NCBI GenBank assembly: GCA_900769345.1
Contig: CAAGGJ010000150.1
Location: 1-22,555, forward strand
Origin: Bacteroidales bacterium
GTDB lineage: Bacteria > Bacteroidota > Bacteroidia > Bacteroidales > Muribaculaceae
Direction: 5' to 3'
DNA length: 22,555 bases
Below, one piece after another: positions 7,938 to 14,809 of the stretch. Position numbers and translations under genes: made by a program. Every line of letters begins with the position of its first letter. Position 1 is the first letter of the stretch. The notes beneath the pieces are model-generated. The model had not been told where the DNA came from. It ran no database searches and saw only the letters and a program-made list of their open reading frames with translations.

Positions 7938-9152
7938 ATGAACATTTTAGTGCTCAACTGCGGAAGTAGCTCCGTAAAATACAAACTTATCGAGATTAAG
8001 GCCAACAACATCCTTGCTGAAGGTGGTATCGAAAAAATAGGCCTTCCCGGCGCATTCATCAAGTTTAAACTTGCCGATGGCTCGAAGAAAATCATCGAAC
8101 TCGACATTACCGACCACGATGGCGCTATCAAGGCTATCCTCGACCTCCTCACCAGCCAGGACAATGGTTGCATCAAGAGCTTCAACGAAATTGATGCCGT
8201 TGGTCACCGCGTAGTGCATGGTGGCGAAAAGTTCAATAAGAGTGTGCTAATCACCGACGAAGTTATCGCTAAGGTGAAAGAATGCTACGACATCGCCCCA
8301 CTTCACAATCCGGTGAACATTGCAGGTATCAACGCCATCTCTAAGGTGTTGCCCGACGTGCCTCAGGTAGCTGTGTTCGACACTGCTTTCCACCAGACCA
8401 TGCCGGCTAAGTCGTACATGTATGCTCTTCCTTATAAGTTCTATACCGAAGACGGTGTTCGCCGCTATGGCTTCCACGGCACAAGCCACCGCTACGTTTC
8501 CAAGCGCGTTTGCCAATTCCTCGGCGTTGACGTGCACACAAAGAAGATTATCACTTGCCACGTAGGTAACGGCGGTAGCATCACTGCTGTGCTCAATGGC
8601 AAGAGCGTGGACACTTCTATGGGTCTCACTCCTACCGAAGGTCTCATCATGGGCACTCGCAGTGGCGACGTCGATCCGGGCGCTCTCACCTACTTGATGG
8701 CCAAGCACAACCTCAGCGCTGCCGATATGCAGAACATTATCAATAAGGATAGCGGTATTGCAGGCGTTACCGAAATTTCTTCCGACATGCGCGCCATCGA
8801 AGATGCCGACAACGCAGGCGACCCTCGCGCTGTTCTCGGTCTGCAAATGTACGAACAACGCATCATCAAGTACATCGGTGCTTATGCTGCTGAAATGGGC
8901 GGCGTAGACATCATCGTATTCACCGGTGGTGTAGGCGAAAACCAAACCGGCGTTCGCTCTAATGTTTGCCGTCCGCTCGAATTCCTCGGCGTGAAACTCG
9001 ACGAAGAACTCAATGCCAAGATTCGCGGCAAGGAAACTCTCATCAGCACTCCCGACTCTAAGGTAGCTGTTTGCGTTATCCCTACCGACGAAGAATACAT
9101 GATTGCTCGCGACACCGAAGCTATCGTAGAAGGTCGCGAAATCATCGACTAA
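7938..9152 (+). CDS. ackA: Acetate kinase
   Basis: AckA transfers the phosphate of acetyl phosphate to ADP, giving acetate and ATP, and completes the pathway begun by pta directly upstream. The 404-residue length is standard. Residues known to be catalytic or substrate-binding in the Methanosarcina enzyme are in place: Asn7 (VLNCGSSS), Arg91 (GHRVVHGG), Asp148 (FDTAFH), His180 (GFHGTSH) and Arg241 (GTRSGDVDP). The phosphate-2/adenosine loops HVGNGGS and FTGGVGENQ are also present. The protein is cytosolic. It shares the pta promoter and is followed by a strong terminator at 9195-9234. The gene is rich in optimal codons, suiting a central energy enzyme. Confidence 0.98.
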   Translation: MNILVLNCGSSSVKYKLIEIKANNILAEGGIEKIGLPGAFIKFKLADGSKKIIELDITDHDGAIKAILDLLTSQDNGCIKSFNEIDAVGHRVVHGGEKFNKSVLITDEVIAKVKECYDIAPLHNPVNIAGINAISKVLPDVPQVAVFDTAFHQTMPAKSYMYALPYKFYTEDGVRRYGFHGTSHRYVSKRVCQFLGVDVHTKKIITCHVGNGGSITAVLNGKSVDTSMGLTPTEGLIMGTRSGDVDPGALTYLMAKHNLSAADMQNIINKDSGIAGVTEISSDMRAIEDADNAGDPRAVLGLQMYEQRIIKYIGAYAAEMGGVDIIVFTGGVGENQTGVRSNVCRPLEFLGVKLDEELNAKIRGKETLISTPDSKVAVCVIPTDEEYMIARDTEAIVEGREIID

Positions 9153-9194
9153 TCCCCAATTGCGATTATCTCACCACAGAGTGATATAAATTTC

Positions 9195-9234
9195 AGGTGC
9201 GTCTGCCTCATAGCCGACGCACCTTTCTTTTTTT
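9195..9234 (+). terminator. Intrinsic terminator of pta-ackA
   Basis: AGGTGCGTC (9195-9203) pairs perfectly with GACGCACCT (9216-9224). It is followed by TTCTTTTTTT. It lies 43 bp after the ackA stop codon. Confidence 0.9.
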
Positions 9235-9278
9235 AGCACCTGACGTAATGCCTCGAAGTAAACAGGAAGTAAACACAA

Positions 9279-9296
9279 AATCAGCCCGAGCTGATT
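9279..9296 (-). terminator. Compact terminator of the TlpA-like gene
   Basis: On the minus strand AATCAGC and GCTGATT form a 7-bp stem closed by a TCGG tetraloop. This is followed by TTTTGTGTTT. A second partial copy of the AGCTCGGGCT unit stands just before it (9299-9308), so there are two successive small hairpins after the stop at 9348. Confidence 0.65.
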
Positions 9297-9347
9297 AGAG
9301 CCCGAGCTGAGTGAGATTATATCAAAAAATTCTTATTTTCGATAGCA

Positions 9348-10406
9348 TTACTTGATAAGTTCTTCAAGAGCTTCGTAGAACAAAGGTGTCTCACCCACGA
9401 AACGCTTTACTATCTTACCTTGTGGATTTACGATAATCTTGGTAGGATAGCCAGTAATGCCGTAGATCTGCTCAACCTTCTTGTCGGTGCCTGGCACTAC
9501 ATCGGCGCTGATTACGTTAGTCCAGTTCATGTCATATTTCTTGATGGCTGCCAGCCAAGATTCCTTTGAGTCGCCGCAGGCTATCGACACGATTTCCATC
9601 TTGTCGCCATACTTTTCGTAGCTCTTCTTCATCTCTGGCATACCCTTGATGCACCATGAGCACCACGAGCCCCAGAAATCAAGCACTACCCACATGCCTC
9701 GCATCGACTGCATCACGAATGCCGAACCGTCGGGATGATTCAACGAGAAATCAGGCGCTGGCATACCTTCTGCTGTCAATTTTTGAGCTTCAGCAATAGC
9801 CTTTTCCTTCTCTACTCGCTTAACCAAAGCCTCTTCTAACTCGCCGAACATCGACTTGCGTGCATTTTCGCCAATCTGAGGAAGGAGTTCATCTATCACC
9901 TCATAACCACAGCGCGACAATGCCCATAGCGTGATAGGCGAATTGAGATTCTCACGAGCATAGTTTTCCGGAACTTTCTTATACTCTGCATACAACGAAT
10001 CGCGTGTGGCATCATCCACATCTTTAGTCTTATCGATGATATCGCTTTGGCGATTCAACACTTCATTTATCATATCCTGAACAGCCGAACCCTTAACAAT
10101 CGGATTTTCACCCTTGGTTAAAGTCACCTCAAAGTTTTCTCCGGGATTGATATACAAAGTTGCCGGACGAACAGTGCGATCCTTTGGACCTATATACATA
10201 CACATAGGCTTTGCCACATTGGGCAGAGCAAAAGCACCATCCTTCACCACTACCACCGAGTCGGCTGCCACGCGACGATTGCCTTGCAAATTGATGCGCT
10301 GCACTATCACGGTGTCGGTTGCAAAACCCTTAACTTCCACTTTCACATCGGCATAGGCACTTGCTGCCAACAAGCCCATTGCCATAAGCAATAAAAATTT
10401 TTTCAT
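9348..10406 (-). CDS. Secreted TlpA-like thiol-disulfide oxidoreductase with DUF4369-like N-terminus
   Basis: The 352-residue protein starts with a clear signal peptide (MKKFLLLMAMGLLAASAYA), with likely cleavage after residue 19. It is not a lipoprotein. The N-terminal beta-rich part (about 20-110) resembles DUF4369, which in Bacteroidota often precedes a thioredoxin fold. A charged helical linker follows. The AhpC/TSA-thioredoxin domain (about 215-352) contains the redox motif WCSWC with Cys249 and Cys252, and the cis-proline loop GYPT with Pro321. Such proteins reduce or exchange disulfides in periplasmic or outer-membrane-facing clients, sometimes in cytochrome c maturation. The client here is unknown, since no cytochrome or Dsb genes are near. 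The gene is monocistronic, with a -7 box at 10467-10474 and a terminator at 9279-9296. Confidence 0.92.
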   Translation of the reverse strand: MKKFLLLMAMGLLAASAYADVKVEVKGFATDTVIVQRINLQGNRRVAADSVVVVKDGAFALPNVAKPMCMYIGPKDRTVRPATLYINPGENFEVTLTKGENPIVKGSAVQDMINEVLNRQSDIIDKTKDVDDATRDSLYAEYKKVPENYARENLNSPITLWALSRCGYEVIDELLPQIGENARKSMFGELEEALVKRVEKEKAIAEAQKLTAEGMPAPDFSLNHPDGSAFVMQSMRGMWVVLDFWGSWCSWCIKGMPEMKKSYEKYGDKMEIVSIACGDSKESWLAAIKKYDMNWTNVISADVVPGTDKKVEQIYGITGYPTKIIVNPQGKIVKRFVGETPLFYEALEELIK

Positions 10407-10466
10407 TTTTCGGGATTTTTTATCTTGTTTTTGTTAATATTTGCGTTAAATATGATCTTATGACTA

Positions 10467-10474
10467 CAAAATTA
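10467..10474 (-). promoter_or_regulatory. -7 box of the TlpA-like gene
   Basis: The minus strand reads TAATTTTG (TAnnTTTG), about 60 bp before the ATG at 10406. No matching -33 TTTG is seen. Confidence 0.4.
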
Positions 10475-10527
10475 GGCAAATAATCTTATGTAAAACTACA
10501 ATTAACTATTTTTTTGACTATTTGCGT

Positions 10528-10559
10528 TTTGTCATCTTATACATTTGGCAGTATCTTTG
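10528..10559 (+). promoter_or_regulatory. Promoter of the gene at 10596 (-33/-7)
   Basis: TTTG (10528-10531) and TATCTTTG (10552-10559) are spaced by exactly 20 bp. The upstream in-frame ATG at 10545 falls inside the promoter, so the start at 10596 is correct. Confidence 0.7.
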
Positions 10560-10595
10560 CAAAAAATTTCACAAAATCACCATTTTCATATAATT

Positions 10596-11183
10596 ATGGA
10601 CGAAAATCAATCAATATATAGCCGAGCTATATTTATCGACAACCTCACGCGCGAACTTATTAAATTATGCACCTCGCGCCGAATGCTCAACAATCAGCTC
10701 TACGATATCCCCGAACTTAGCGAAAAGTGGCACCAATCGGCTCCGCAATATATGGCCGACGCAGTGCCCGAAATTGCCAAATATCCTATGGTGGCTATCG
10801 CTTGGGCGCTCTACTATGGCATGGGCGCCGCTGTCTACTGGGACGGCGCTTGGGACAGCGTGAAAGACTGCGAAGACTTATATAAGTTTATGCGCGACAA
10901 ACGCGGATTCGACTATATGGACGAATTTGTGACCGAAGAACTCATAGGTATAAAGCTCAATAGCACCAAAAAGCGCGACATCGACGATGCTGCAAGCCTC
11001 ACCGGATGTATTCAGGAATGTGCCGACCTGGCTCTCACTATGATTCGCCGCCAAGGCATCGAGCCACAGAGCACCGAGGCATTCTATATGTATGCCGCTG
11101 TAGAAAAACTAATGTTCGAACTCGGCGTTTCGATGCAAATGTACCGCATGGGCTATCGCTACGAAAAAATGACCCTCAATTAA
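10596..11183 (+). CDS. Conserved-looking protein of unknown function, 195 residues
   Basis: I do not recognise a named family. The product is soluble, mostly helical by composition, acidic, and has no signal peptide or membrane segment. Visible features are an N-terminal stretch SRAIFIDNLTRELIKLCTSR, a hydrophobic Gly/Trp-rich centre (MVAIAWALYYGMGAAVYWDGAWD, about 67-89) and a C-terminal helix rich in Met and Tyr (MFELGVSMQMYRMGYRYEKM). The start at 10596 is fixed by the promoter at 10528-10559. It lies just upstream of the rplM operon on the same strand, but that operon has its own promoter. I see no intrinsic terminator between them, so some read-through is possible. A role connected to translation would be guesswork. 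Confidence 0.8.
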   Translation: MDENQSIYSRAIFIDNLTRELIKLCTSRRMLNNQLYDIPELSEKWHQSAPQYMADAVPEIAKYPMVAIAWALYYGMGAAVYWDGAWDSVKDCEDLYKFMRDKRGFDYMDEFVTEELIGIKLNSTKKRDIDDAASLTGCIQECADLALTMIRRQGIEPQSTEAFYMYAAVEKLMFELGVSMQMYRMGYRYEKMTLN

Positions 11184-11208
11184 TTGTCAAATAATTCTCA
11201 AAAAAATA

Positions 11209-11241
11209 GCGCAAAAAAAATGCGCAAAAAATGCGCAAAAA
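11209..11241. repeat. Three GCGCA-plus-A-tract units upstream of the rplM promoter
   Basis: GCGC followed by runs of 8, 6 and 5 A begins at 11209, 11222 and 11233, with a spacing of 13 and 11 bp. The block lies 14 bp upstream of the -33 element. A-tracts phased near one helical turn suggest bent DNA or an UP-like activator for a strong promoter (inference). Confidence 0.55.
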
Positions 11242-11254
11242 GCACACGCAACTA

Positions 11255-11285
11255 TTTGATAATTAAAATAAAAGTCGTACCTTTG
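11255..11285 (+). promoter_or_regulatory. Promoter of the rplM-rpsI-rpsB-tsf operon
   Basis: TTTG (11255-11258) and TACCTTTG (11278-11285) are separated by 19 bp, a near-ideal Bacteroidota promoter. It implies an unusually long leader of about 105 nt before rplM. Confidence 0.75.
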
Positions 11286-11316
11286 CAGTCCGATTATGTC
11301 CTTATTTTTTAATCAA

Positions 11317-11353
11317 TTCAGAGGCCCGCAAGAGCTTTTGGCCGAGCTTTGAG
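11317..11353 (+). promoter_or_regulatory. Candidate structured leader of rplM
   Basis: In the rplM leader, TTCAGA (11317-11322) can pair with TTTGAG (11348-11353). GGCC (11323-11326) can pair with GGCC (11340-11343), leaving a 4-nt bulge (GAGC) on the 3' side. The unit GAGCTTT also occurs twice (11332-11338 without its first base variation, and 11344-11350). In E. coli the rplM-rpsI operon is autoregulated by L13 through its leader; a similar role here is inferred. The pairing includes G-U pairs and is only moderately strong. Confidence 0.4.
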
Positions 11354-11398
11354 TGTGTCGATGAATATTTTAATTAACTATTAATCAGGAATTTAAAA

Positions 11399-11878
11399 GT
11401 GGATACTTTAAGTTACAAAACCATCTCGGCAAACGCCGAAACAGCTCAAAAAGAATGGGTAGTTATCGATGCTACCGATCAAGTTTTGGGTCGCCTTTGC
11501 GCTAAAGTCGCAAAAATCTTGCGTGGTAAGTACAAACCATGCTTCACTCCTCACGCCGACTGTGGCGATAACGTAATCATCATCAACGCCGACAAAGTGA
11601 AACTTACCGGCAAGAAGTGGGACAACCGCGAATATCTTTCTTACACAGGTTACCCAGGTGGTCAGCGTTGCGCTACTCCTCGCATCCTTATGAACAAGTC
11701 TTACTCTAAGGCTGTGAAGGCAGGCATCCACCCATTGTACATCAAGGTTGTTAAGGGTATGCTTCCCAAGAATCATCTCGGAGCACAACTCATCAAGAAC
11801 CTCCACGTGTATAACGGAGCTGAGCACCCACACACTGCTCAAAACCCTAAAGTAATCGATATCAATAATCTAAAGTAA
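11399..11878 (+). CDS. rplM: 50S ribosomal protein L13
   Basis: L13 (uL13) is an early-assembly protein of the large ribosomal subunit that binds 23S rRNA. The 159-residue sequence has the family signatures WVVIDATDQVLGRLCAKVAKILRGK near residues 20-44, GDNVIIINADKVKLTGKKW near 56-74, and KGMLPKNHLGAQLIKNLHVYNGAEHPH near 123-149. The first codon is GTG, and the sequence beginning MDTLSYKTISAN matches the usual Bacteroidota N-terminus. No ATG fits better. It is the first gene of the rplM-rpsI-rpsB-tsf operon, with its own promoter and a leader of about 105 nt. It is followed 11 bp later by rpsI. Confidence 0.98.
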   Translation: MDTLSYKTISANAETAQKEWVVIDATDQVLGRLCAKVAKILRGKYKPCFTPHADCGDNVIIINADKVKLTGKKWDNREYLSYTGYPGGQRCATPRILMNKSYSKAVKAGIHPLYIKVVKGMLPKNHLGAQLIKNLHVYNGAEHPHTAQNPKVIDINNLK

Positions 11879-11889
11879 GAAATTGAAGT

Positions 11890-12276
11890 ATGGAAAAAAT
11901 TAATGCAGTAGGCCGTCGTAAAGCAGCTGTTGCTCGCGTATTCGTTACCGAAGGCGAAGGCAAGATCACTATCAACAAACGCTCGTTGGAAATTTATTTC
12001 CCTTCTTCAATCCTTCAATTCATCGTTAAGCAACCTCTTAACAAGCTTGAAGTAGCTGAGAAGTATGATATCAATGTTAACCTCGGTGGTGGCGGTTACA
12101 AGGGCCAAGCCGAAGCTCTTCGCCTCGCTATCGCTCGCGCTTTGGTAAAAATCAATCCTGAAGACAAGAGCGCCCTCCGTGCCGAAGGCTTCATGACTCG
12201 CGACCCACGTAGCGTTGAACGTAAGAAACCGGGTCAACCAAAGGCTCGCAAGAGATTCCAATTCAGCAAGCGTTAA
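11890..12276 (+). CDS. rpsI: 30S ribosomal protein S9
   Basis: S9 (uS9) is a small-subunit protein of the head whose C-terminal tail reaches the P-site tRNA. At 128 residues it has normal length. It shows the conserved start INAVGRRKAAVARVFV, the GGGYKGQAEALRLAIARAL segment near residues 66-84, and the invariant basic end RKRFQFSKR with terminal Ser-Lys-Arg. It is co-transcribed with rplM, 11 bp upstream, the common bacterial pairing. A 149-bp gap containing a structured element separates it from rpsB. Confidence 0.98.
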   Translation: MEKINAVGRRKAAVARVFVTEGEGKITINKRSLEIYFPSSILQFIVKQPLNKLEVAEKYDINVNLGGGGYKGQAEALRLAIARALVKINPEDKSALRAEGFMTRDPRSVERKKPGQPKARKRFQFSKR

Positions 12277-12330
12277 TATTTACACATTATTTATATTATA
12301 CGCTACAGCTGTATAGAGTTTAGTATCGAA

Positions 12331-12378
12331 ATTGTATGGACTCTCACTGCACGAGAGTGTCGGTGGCTACCATACGAT
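12331..12378 (+). promoter_or_regulatory. Candidate structured leader of rpsB
   Basis: A 9-bp outer stem pairs ATTGTATGG (12331-12339) with CCATACGAT (12370-12378). It encloses a perfect 6-bp inner stem ACTCTC (12340-12345) / GAGAGT (12353-12358) with a 7-nt loop. An 11-nt bulge, GTCGGTGGCTA (12359-12369), lies on the 3' side. No T-run follows, so it is not a terminator. Its place just upstream of rpsB suggests an S2-responsive leader, as is known for rpsB-tsf in E. coli; the structure is seen and the function is inferred. Confidence 0.55.
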
Positions 12379-12425
12379 TGATTTTAACAAAAACGAAAGT
12401 AAACAAACAAAAAAATTAAACAAAA

Positions 12426-13235
12426 ATGGCAACAACACCAAGTTTTGATCAACTCCTTGAAGCAGGATGTCACTTCGGACACCTTAAGAGAAAATGGAAT
12501 CCTGCAATGGCTCCTTACATCTTCATGGAGCGCAATGGTATCCACATCATTGACTTATATAAAACCCAAGCTAAAATCGAAGAAGCAGCTAATGCTCTCA
12601 AGGCTATCGCCAAGTCGGGCAAGCGCGTTCTCTTCGTAGCTACCAAGAAGCAAGCTAAGCAAGTGATTGCTGACAAGGCTACTTCAGTAGGCATGCCTTA
12701 CGTTATCGAACGCTGGCCAGGCGGTATGCTTACCAACTTCCCTACCATCCGCAAGGCTATCAAGAAGATGGCTGCTATCGACAAGATGGAAAAGGACGGT
12801 ACTTACGAAAACCTTTCGAAGCGCGAAAAGCTCCAAATCACTCGTCAACGCGCTAAGCTCGAAAAGAACCTCGGCAGCATCGCTGACCTCAGCCGTCTCC
12901 CGTCGGCACTTTTCGTTGTTGACGTTATGAAGGAACACATCGCTGTAGCCGAAGCTAACCGTTTGGGTATTCCTGTTTTCGGTATCGTTGATACTAACAG
13001 CAATCCTAACAACATCGACTTCGTTATCCCTGCTAACGACGACGCTTCAAAGTCAATCGAACTCATCCTCGACACCCTCTGCGCTGCTATGCAAGAAGGT
13101 CTCGCTGAACGTAAGGTAGAGAAGATCGACAATAAGGACGCCGAAGGCGAAGAAGCTGCTGCTAAGCCTAAGCGCGCTCGCGTAGGTCGCAAGCCTGCAG
13201 CTGCTCCTGCTGAAGAAACTCCTGCTGCTGAATAA
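12426..13235 (+). CDS. rpsB: 30S ribosomal protein S2
   Basis: S2 (uS2) joins the small subunit late, near S1, and is needed for translation initiation on most mRNAs. The 269-residue protein has the family start FDQLLEAGCHFGHLKRKWNPAM and VLFVATKKQAKQ near residues 69-80. ERWPGGMLTNF follows near 94-104, and IPVFGIVDTNSNP near 181-193. A C-terminal extension of about 30 residues rich in Ala, Pro, Lys and Arg (about 239-269) is low-complexity and typical of many Bacteroidota S2 proteins. The gene follows a structured leader at 12331-12378 and is linked to tsf, 42 bp downstream. I see no clear separate promoter, so it is probably served by the rplM promoter. Confidence 0.98.
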   Translation: MATTPSFDQLLEAGCHFGHLKRKWNPAMAPYIFMERNGIHIIDLYKTQAKIEEAANALKAIAKSGKRVLFVATKKQAKQVIADKATSVGMPYVIERWPGGMLTNFPTIRKAIKKMAAIDKMEKDGTYENLSKREKLQITRQRAKLEKNLGSIADLSRLPSALFVVDVMKEHIAVAEANRLGIPVFGIVDTNSNPNNIDFVIPANDDASKSIELILDTLCAAMQEGLAERKVEKIDNKDAEGEEAAAKPKRARVGRKPAAAPAEETPAAE

Positions 13236-13277
13236 TTATCATTAGTTCTAACACAAAAAAAACATTAAAATACAGAT

Positions 13278-14270
13278 ATGGCAGTTACAATCGCTGATAT
13301 CAACAAACTTCGCAAGATGACCGGTGCCGGCATCATGGACTGCAAGAAGGCTCTTGTAGAAACCAACAATGACATCGATGCAGCTATCGAAATCATCCGC
13401 AAGAAAGGTCTTGCTATCGCTGCTAAGCGCGAAGACCGCGACGCTTCTGAAGGCCGTGCTATCGCAGGCACTTGTGGCGAATTTGCCGCAGTGGTTTCTC
13501 TTAAGTGCGAAACCGACTTCGTGGCAGCTACCGACGGCTTTAAGACTCTTACCAACGAAATCCTCGCTGCTGCTCTTGCCGCTAAGGCTAAGACCATCGA
13601 CGAAGTTAAGGAACTTAAGCTCGGCGAACGCACAGTGGCTGAACGCGTTGTAGAAGAAACAGGTAAGACCGGCGAAAAGATGGAAATCGGTGCTTACGAA
13701 GCTATCGAAGCTCCTAAGGTAATCGCTTACAACCACTTCAACGGCAAGCTCGCTGCTATCGTTGGTTTCAACAAGAACGAAATCGCCGACGAAGTAGCTC
13801 GCGAAATCGCTATGCAAGTGGCTTCGATGAACCCTATCGCTGTTAACGTTGAAGACGTTCCTGAATCGGTTAAGGCTCAAGAATTGGCTACAGCTGTTGA
13901 AAAGACCAAGCTCGAATTGGTTAAGAAGGCTGTTGACAACGCTCTTACTAAGGCCGGTATCAATCCTAACCTCGTTGACTCTGAAGACCACATCGCTTCT
14001 AACATCAACAAGGGTTGGTTGACCGAAGAAGAAGCTACCAAGGCTCGCGAAATCAAGGAAACTGTAGGCGCTGAAAAGGCTGCTAACCTTAACGAAGGCA
14101 TGATTCAAAACATCGCTAAGGGCCGTCTTCAGAAGTTCTTCAAGGACAACGTGCTTATGGAACAAGAACTTGGCGACACTAAGGAATCGGTTGCTTCATT
14201 CCTTCAGAAGGCCGACAAGGAACTCAAGGCTACTTGCTTCAAGCGCGTTAACCTTAATGCCGACAATTAA
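13278..14270 (+). CDS. tsf: Translation elongation factor Ts
   Basis: EF-Ts is the nucleotide exchange factor that recharges EF-Tu from GDP to GTP. The 330-residue product begins with the UBA-like N-terminal domain (MAVTIADINKLRKMTGAG, then MDCKKAL) that holds the EF-Tu contact region. The hallmark CETDFVA lies near residues 77-83, and a second dimerisation region follows. It is somewhat longer than E. coli EF-Ts (283), as usual in Bacteroidota. It is the last gene of the ribosomal operon and is followed by a strong terminator at 14299-14333. Heavy use of preferred codons makes long antisense open frames across it; these are not genes. Confidence 0.98.
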   Translation: MAVTIADINKLRKMTGAGIMDCKKALVETNNDIDAAIEIIRKKGLAIAAKREDRDASEGRAIAGTCGEFAAVVSLKCETDFVAATDGFKTLTNEILAAALAAKAKTIDEVKELKLGERTVAERVVEETGKTGEKMEIGAYEAIEAPKVIAYNHFNGKLAAIVGFNKNEIADEVAREIAMQVASMNPIAVNVEDVPESVKAQELATAVEKTKLELVKKAVDNALTKAGINPNLVDSEDHIASNINKGWLTEEEATKAREIKETVGAEKAANLNEGMIQNIAKGRLQKFFKDNVLMEQELGDTKESVASFLQKADKELKATCFKRVNLNADN

Positions 14271-14298
14271 TTCTTTATAACAAAGATATTAATAGCCC

Positions 14299-14333
14299 GA
14301 GAGACTTACTTTTCAGTAGGTCTCTCTTTTTTT
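14299..14333 (+). terminator. Intrinsic terminator of the ribosomal operon
   Basis: GAGAGACTTACT (14299-14310) pairs with AGTAGGTCTCTC (14315-14326), 12 bp with one G-U pair and a TTTC loop. Seven T follow. It lies 29 bp after the tsf stop. Confidence 0.93.
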
Positions 14334-14378
14334 GCAAAAGAACAGCTCGTCGAGACGCATTATTTCATAATTTATGAC

Positions 14379-14386
14379 TAAATTTG
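14379..14386 (+). promoter_or_regulatory. -7 box of the sugar-nucleotide module
   Basis: TAAATTTG fits TAnnTTTG, 18 bp before the ATG at 14405. It overlaps a possible upstream TTG start (14384), which is therefore unlikely. No -33 TTTG stands at the usual distance. Confidence 0.45.
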
Positions 14387-14404
14387 TCGTTACAATTAAG
14401 CATT

Positions 14405-14809
14405 ATGACCATATCACAGGCTCGAATCATAGAATTACCCAAGATTCTCGACGAACGCGGCAACCTGTCGTTTATCGAGGGCGGTAACCATGTACCTTTT
14501 AACATACGACGCGCCTATTGGATCTACGATGTGCCGGGCGGCATGTTTCGACACGGCCACGCATTCCGCGAGCAAGAGGAATTTTTGATAGCCTTGTCAG
14601 GCAGCTTCGATGTGGTAGTCAACGATGGTACCGGCGAGAAGCGATATCACATGTCGCGCTCCTACTACGGTCTATATCTGCCCGCCATGACCTGGCGCAG
14701 CATCGATAACTTCGCCACCAACTCTATGGTGCTTGTGCTTTCATCGAGCGATTACAATCCCGACGACTATATACGCGATTTCGAACAATTTAAACAGATG
14801 AAACTATGA
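14405..14809 (+). CDS. FdtA/WxcM-like cupin, probable sugar 3,4-ketoisomerase homologue with altered active site
   Basis: FdtA and QdtA cupins move the keto group of dTDP-4-keto-6-deoxy-glucose from C4 to C3, making a substrate for a PLP aminotransferase. This 134-residue copy has the family core: NIRRAYWIYDVPGG (34-47), GSFDVVVNDG (66-75), WRSIDNF (98-104) and the ending DYIRDFEQF (121-129). The active-site strand, normally RGGHAHK, reads RHGHAFR (49-55). His52 is kept, but the second conserved histidine is Phe54. It may therefore be inactive, changed in specificity, or a partner of the next gene, whose motif is intact. The stop codon TGA overlaps the next start by 4 bp (ATGA), implying translational coupling. 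Confidence 0.85.
   Translation: MTISQARIIELPKILDERGNLSFIEGGNHVPFNIRRAYWIYDVPGGMFRHGHAFREQEEFLIALSGSFDVVVNDGTGEKRYHMSRSYYGLYLPAMTWRSIDNFATNSMVLVLSSSDYNPDDYIRDFEQFKQMKL

Noticed and set aside
8247..8945. 232-codon open frame antisense to ackA
   Set aside because: This is a shadow of a highly biased, fully intact acetate kinase gene.
9281..9308. Repeated AGCCCGAGCT units as a possible repeat element
   Set aside because: There are only two copies, and they are explained by the hairpins of the terminator for the TlpA-like gene.
13248..14165. 305-codon open frame antisense to tsf
   Set aside because: It lies wholly opposite EF-Ts, whose biased codon use removes stops on the other strand. The product is Ser/Phe/Val-rich with no family features.
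14384..14404. TTG start for the first cupin gene
   Set aside because: It falls within the -7 box, and the ATG at 14405 gives the normal family N-terminus.
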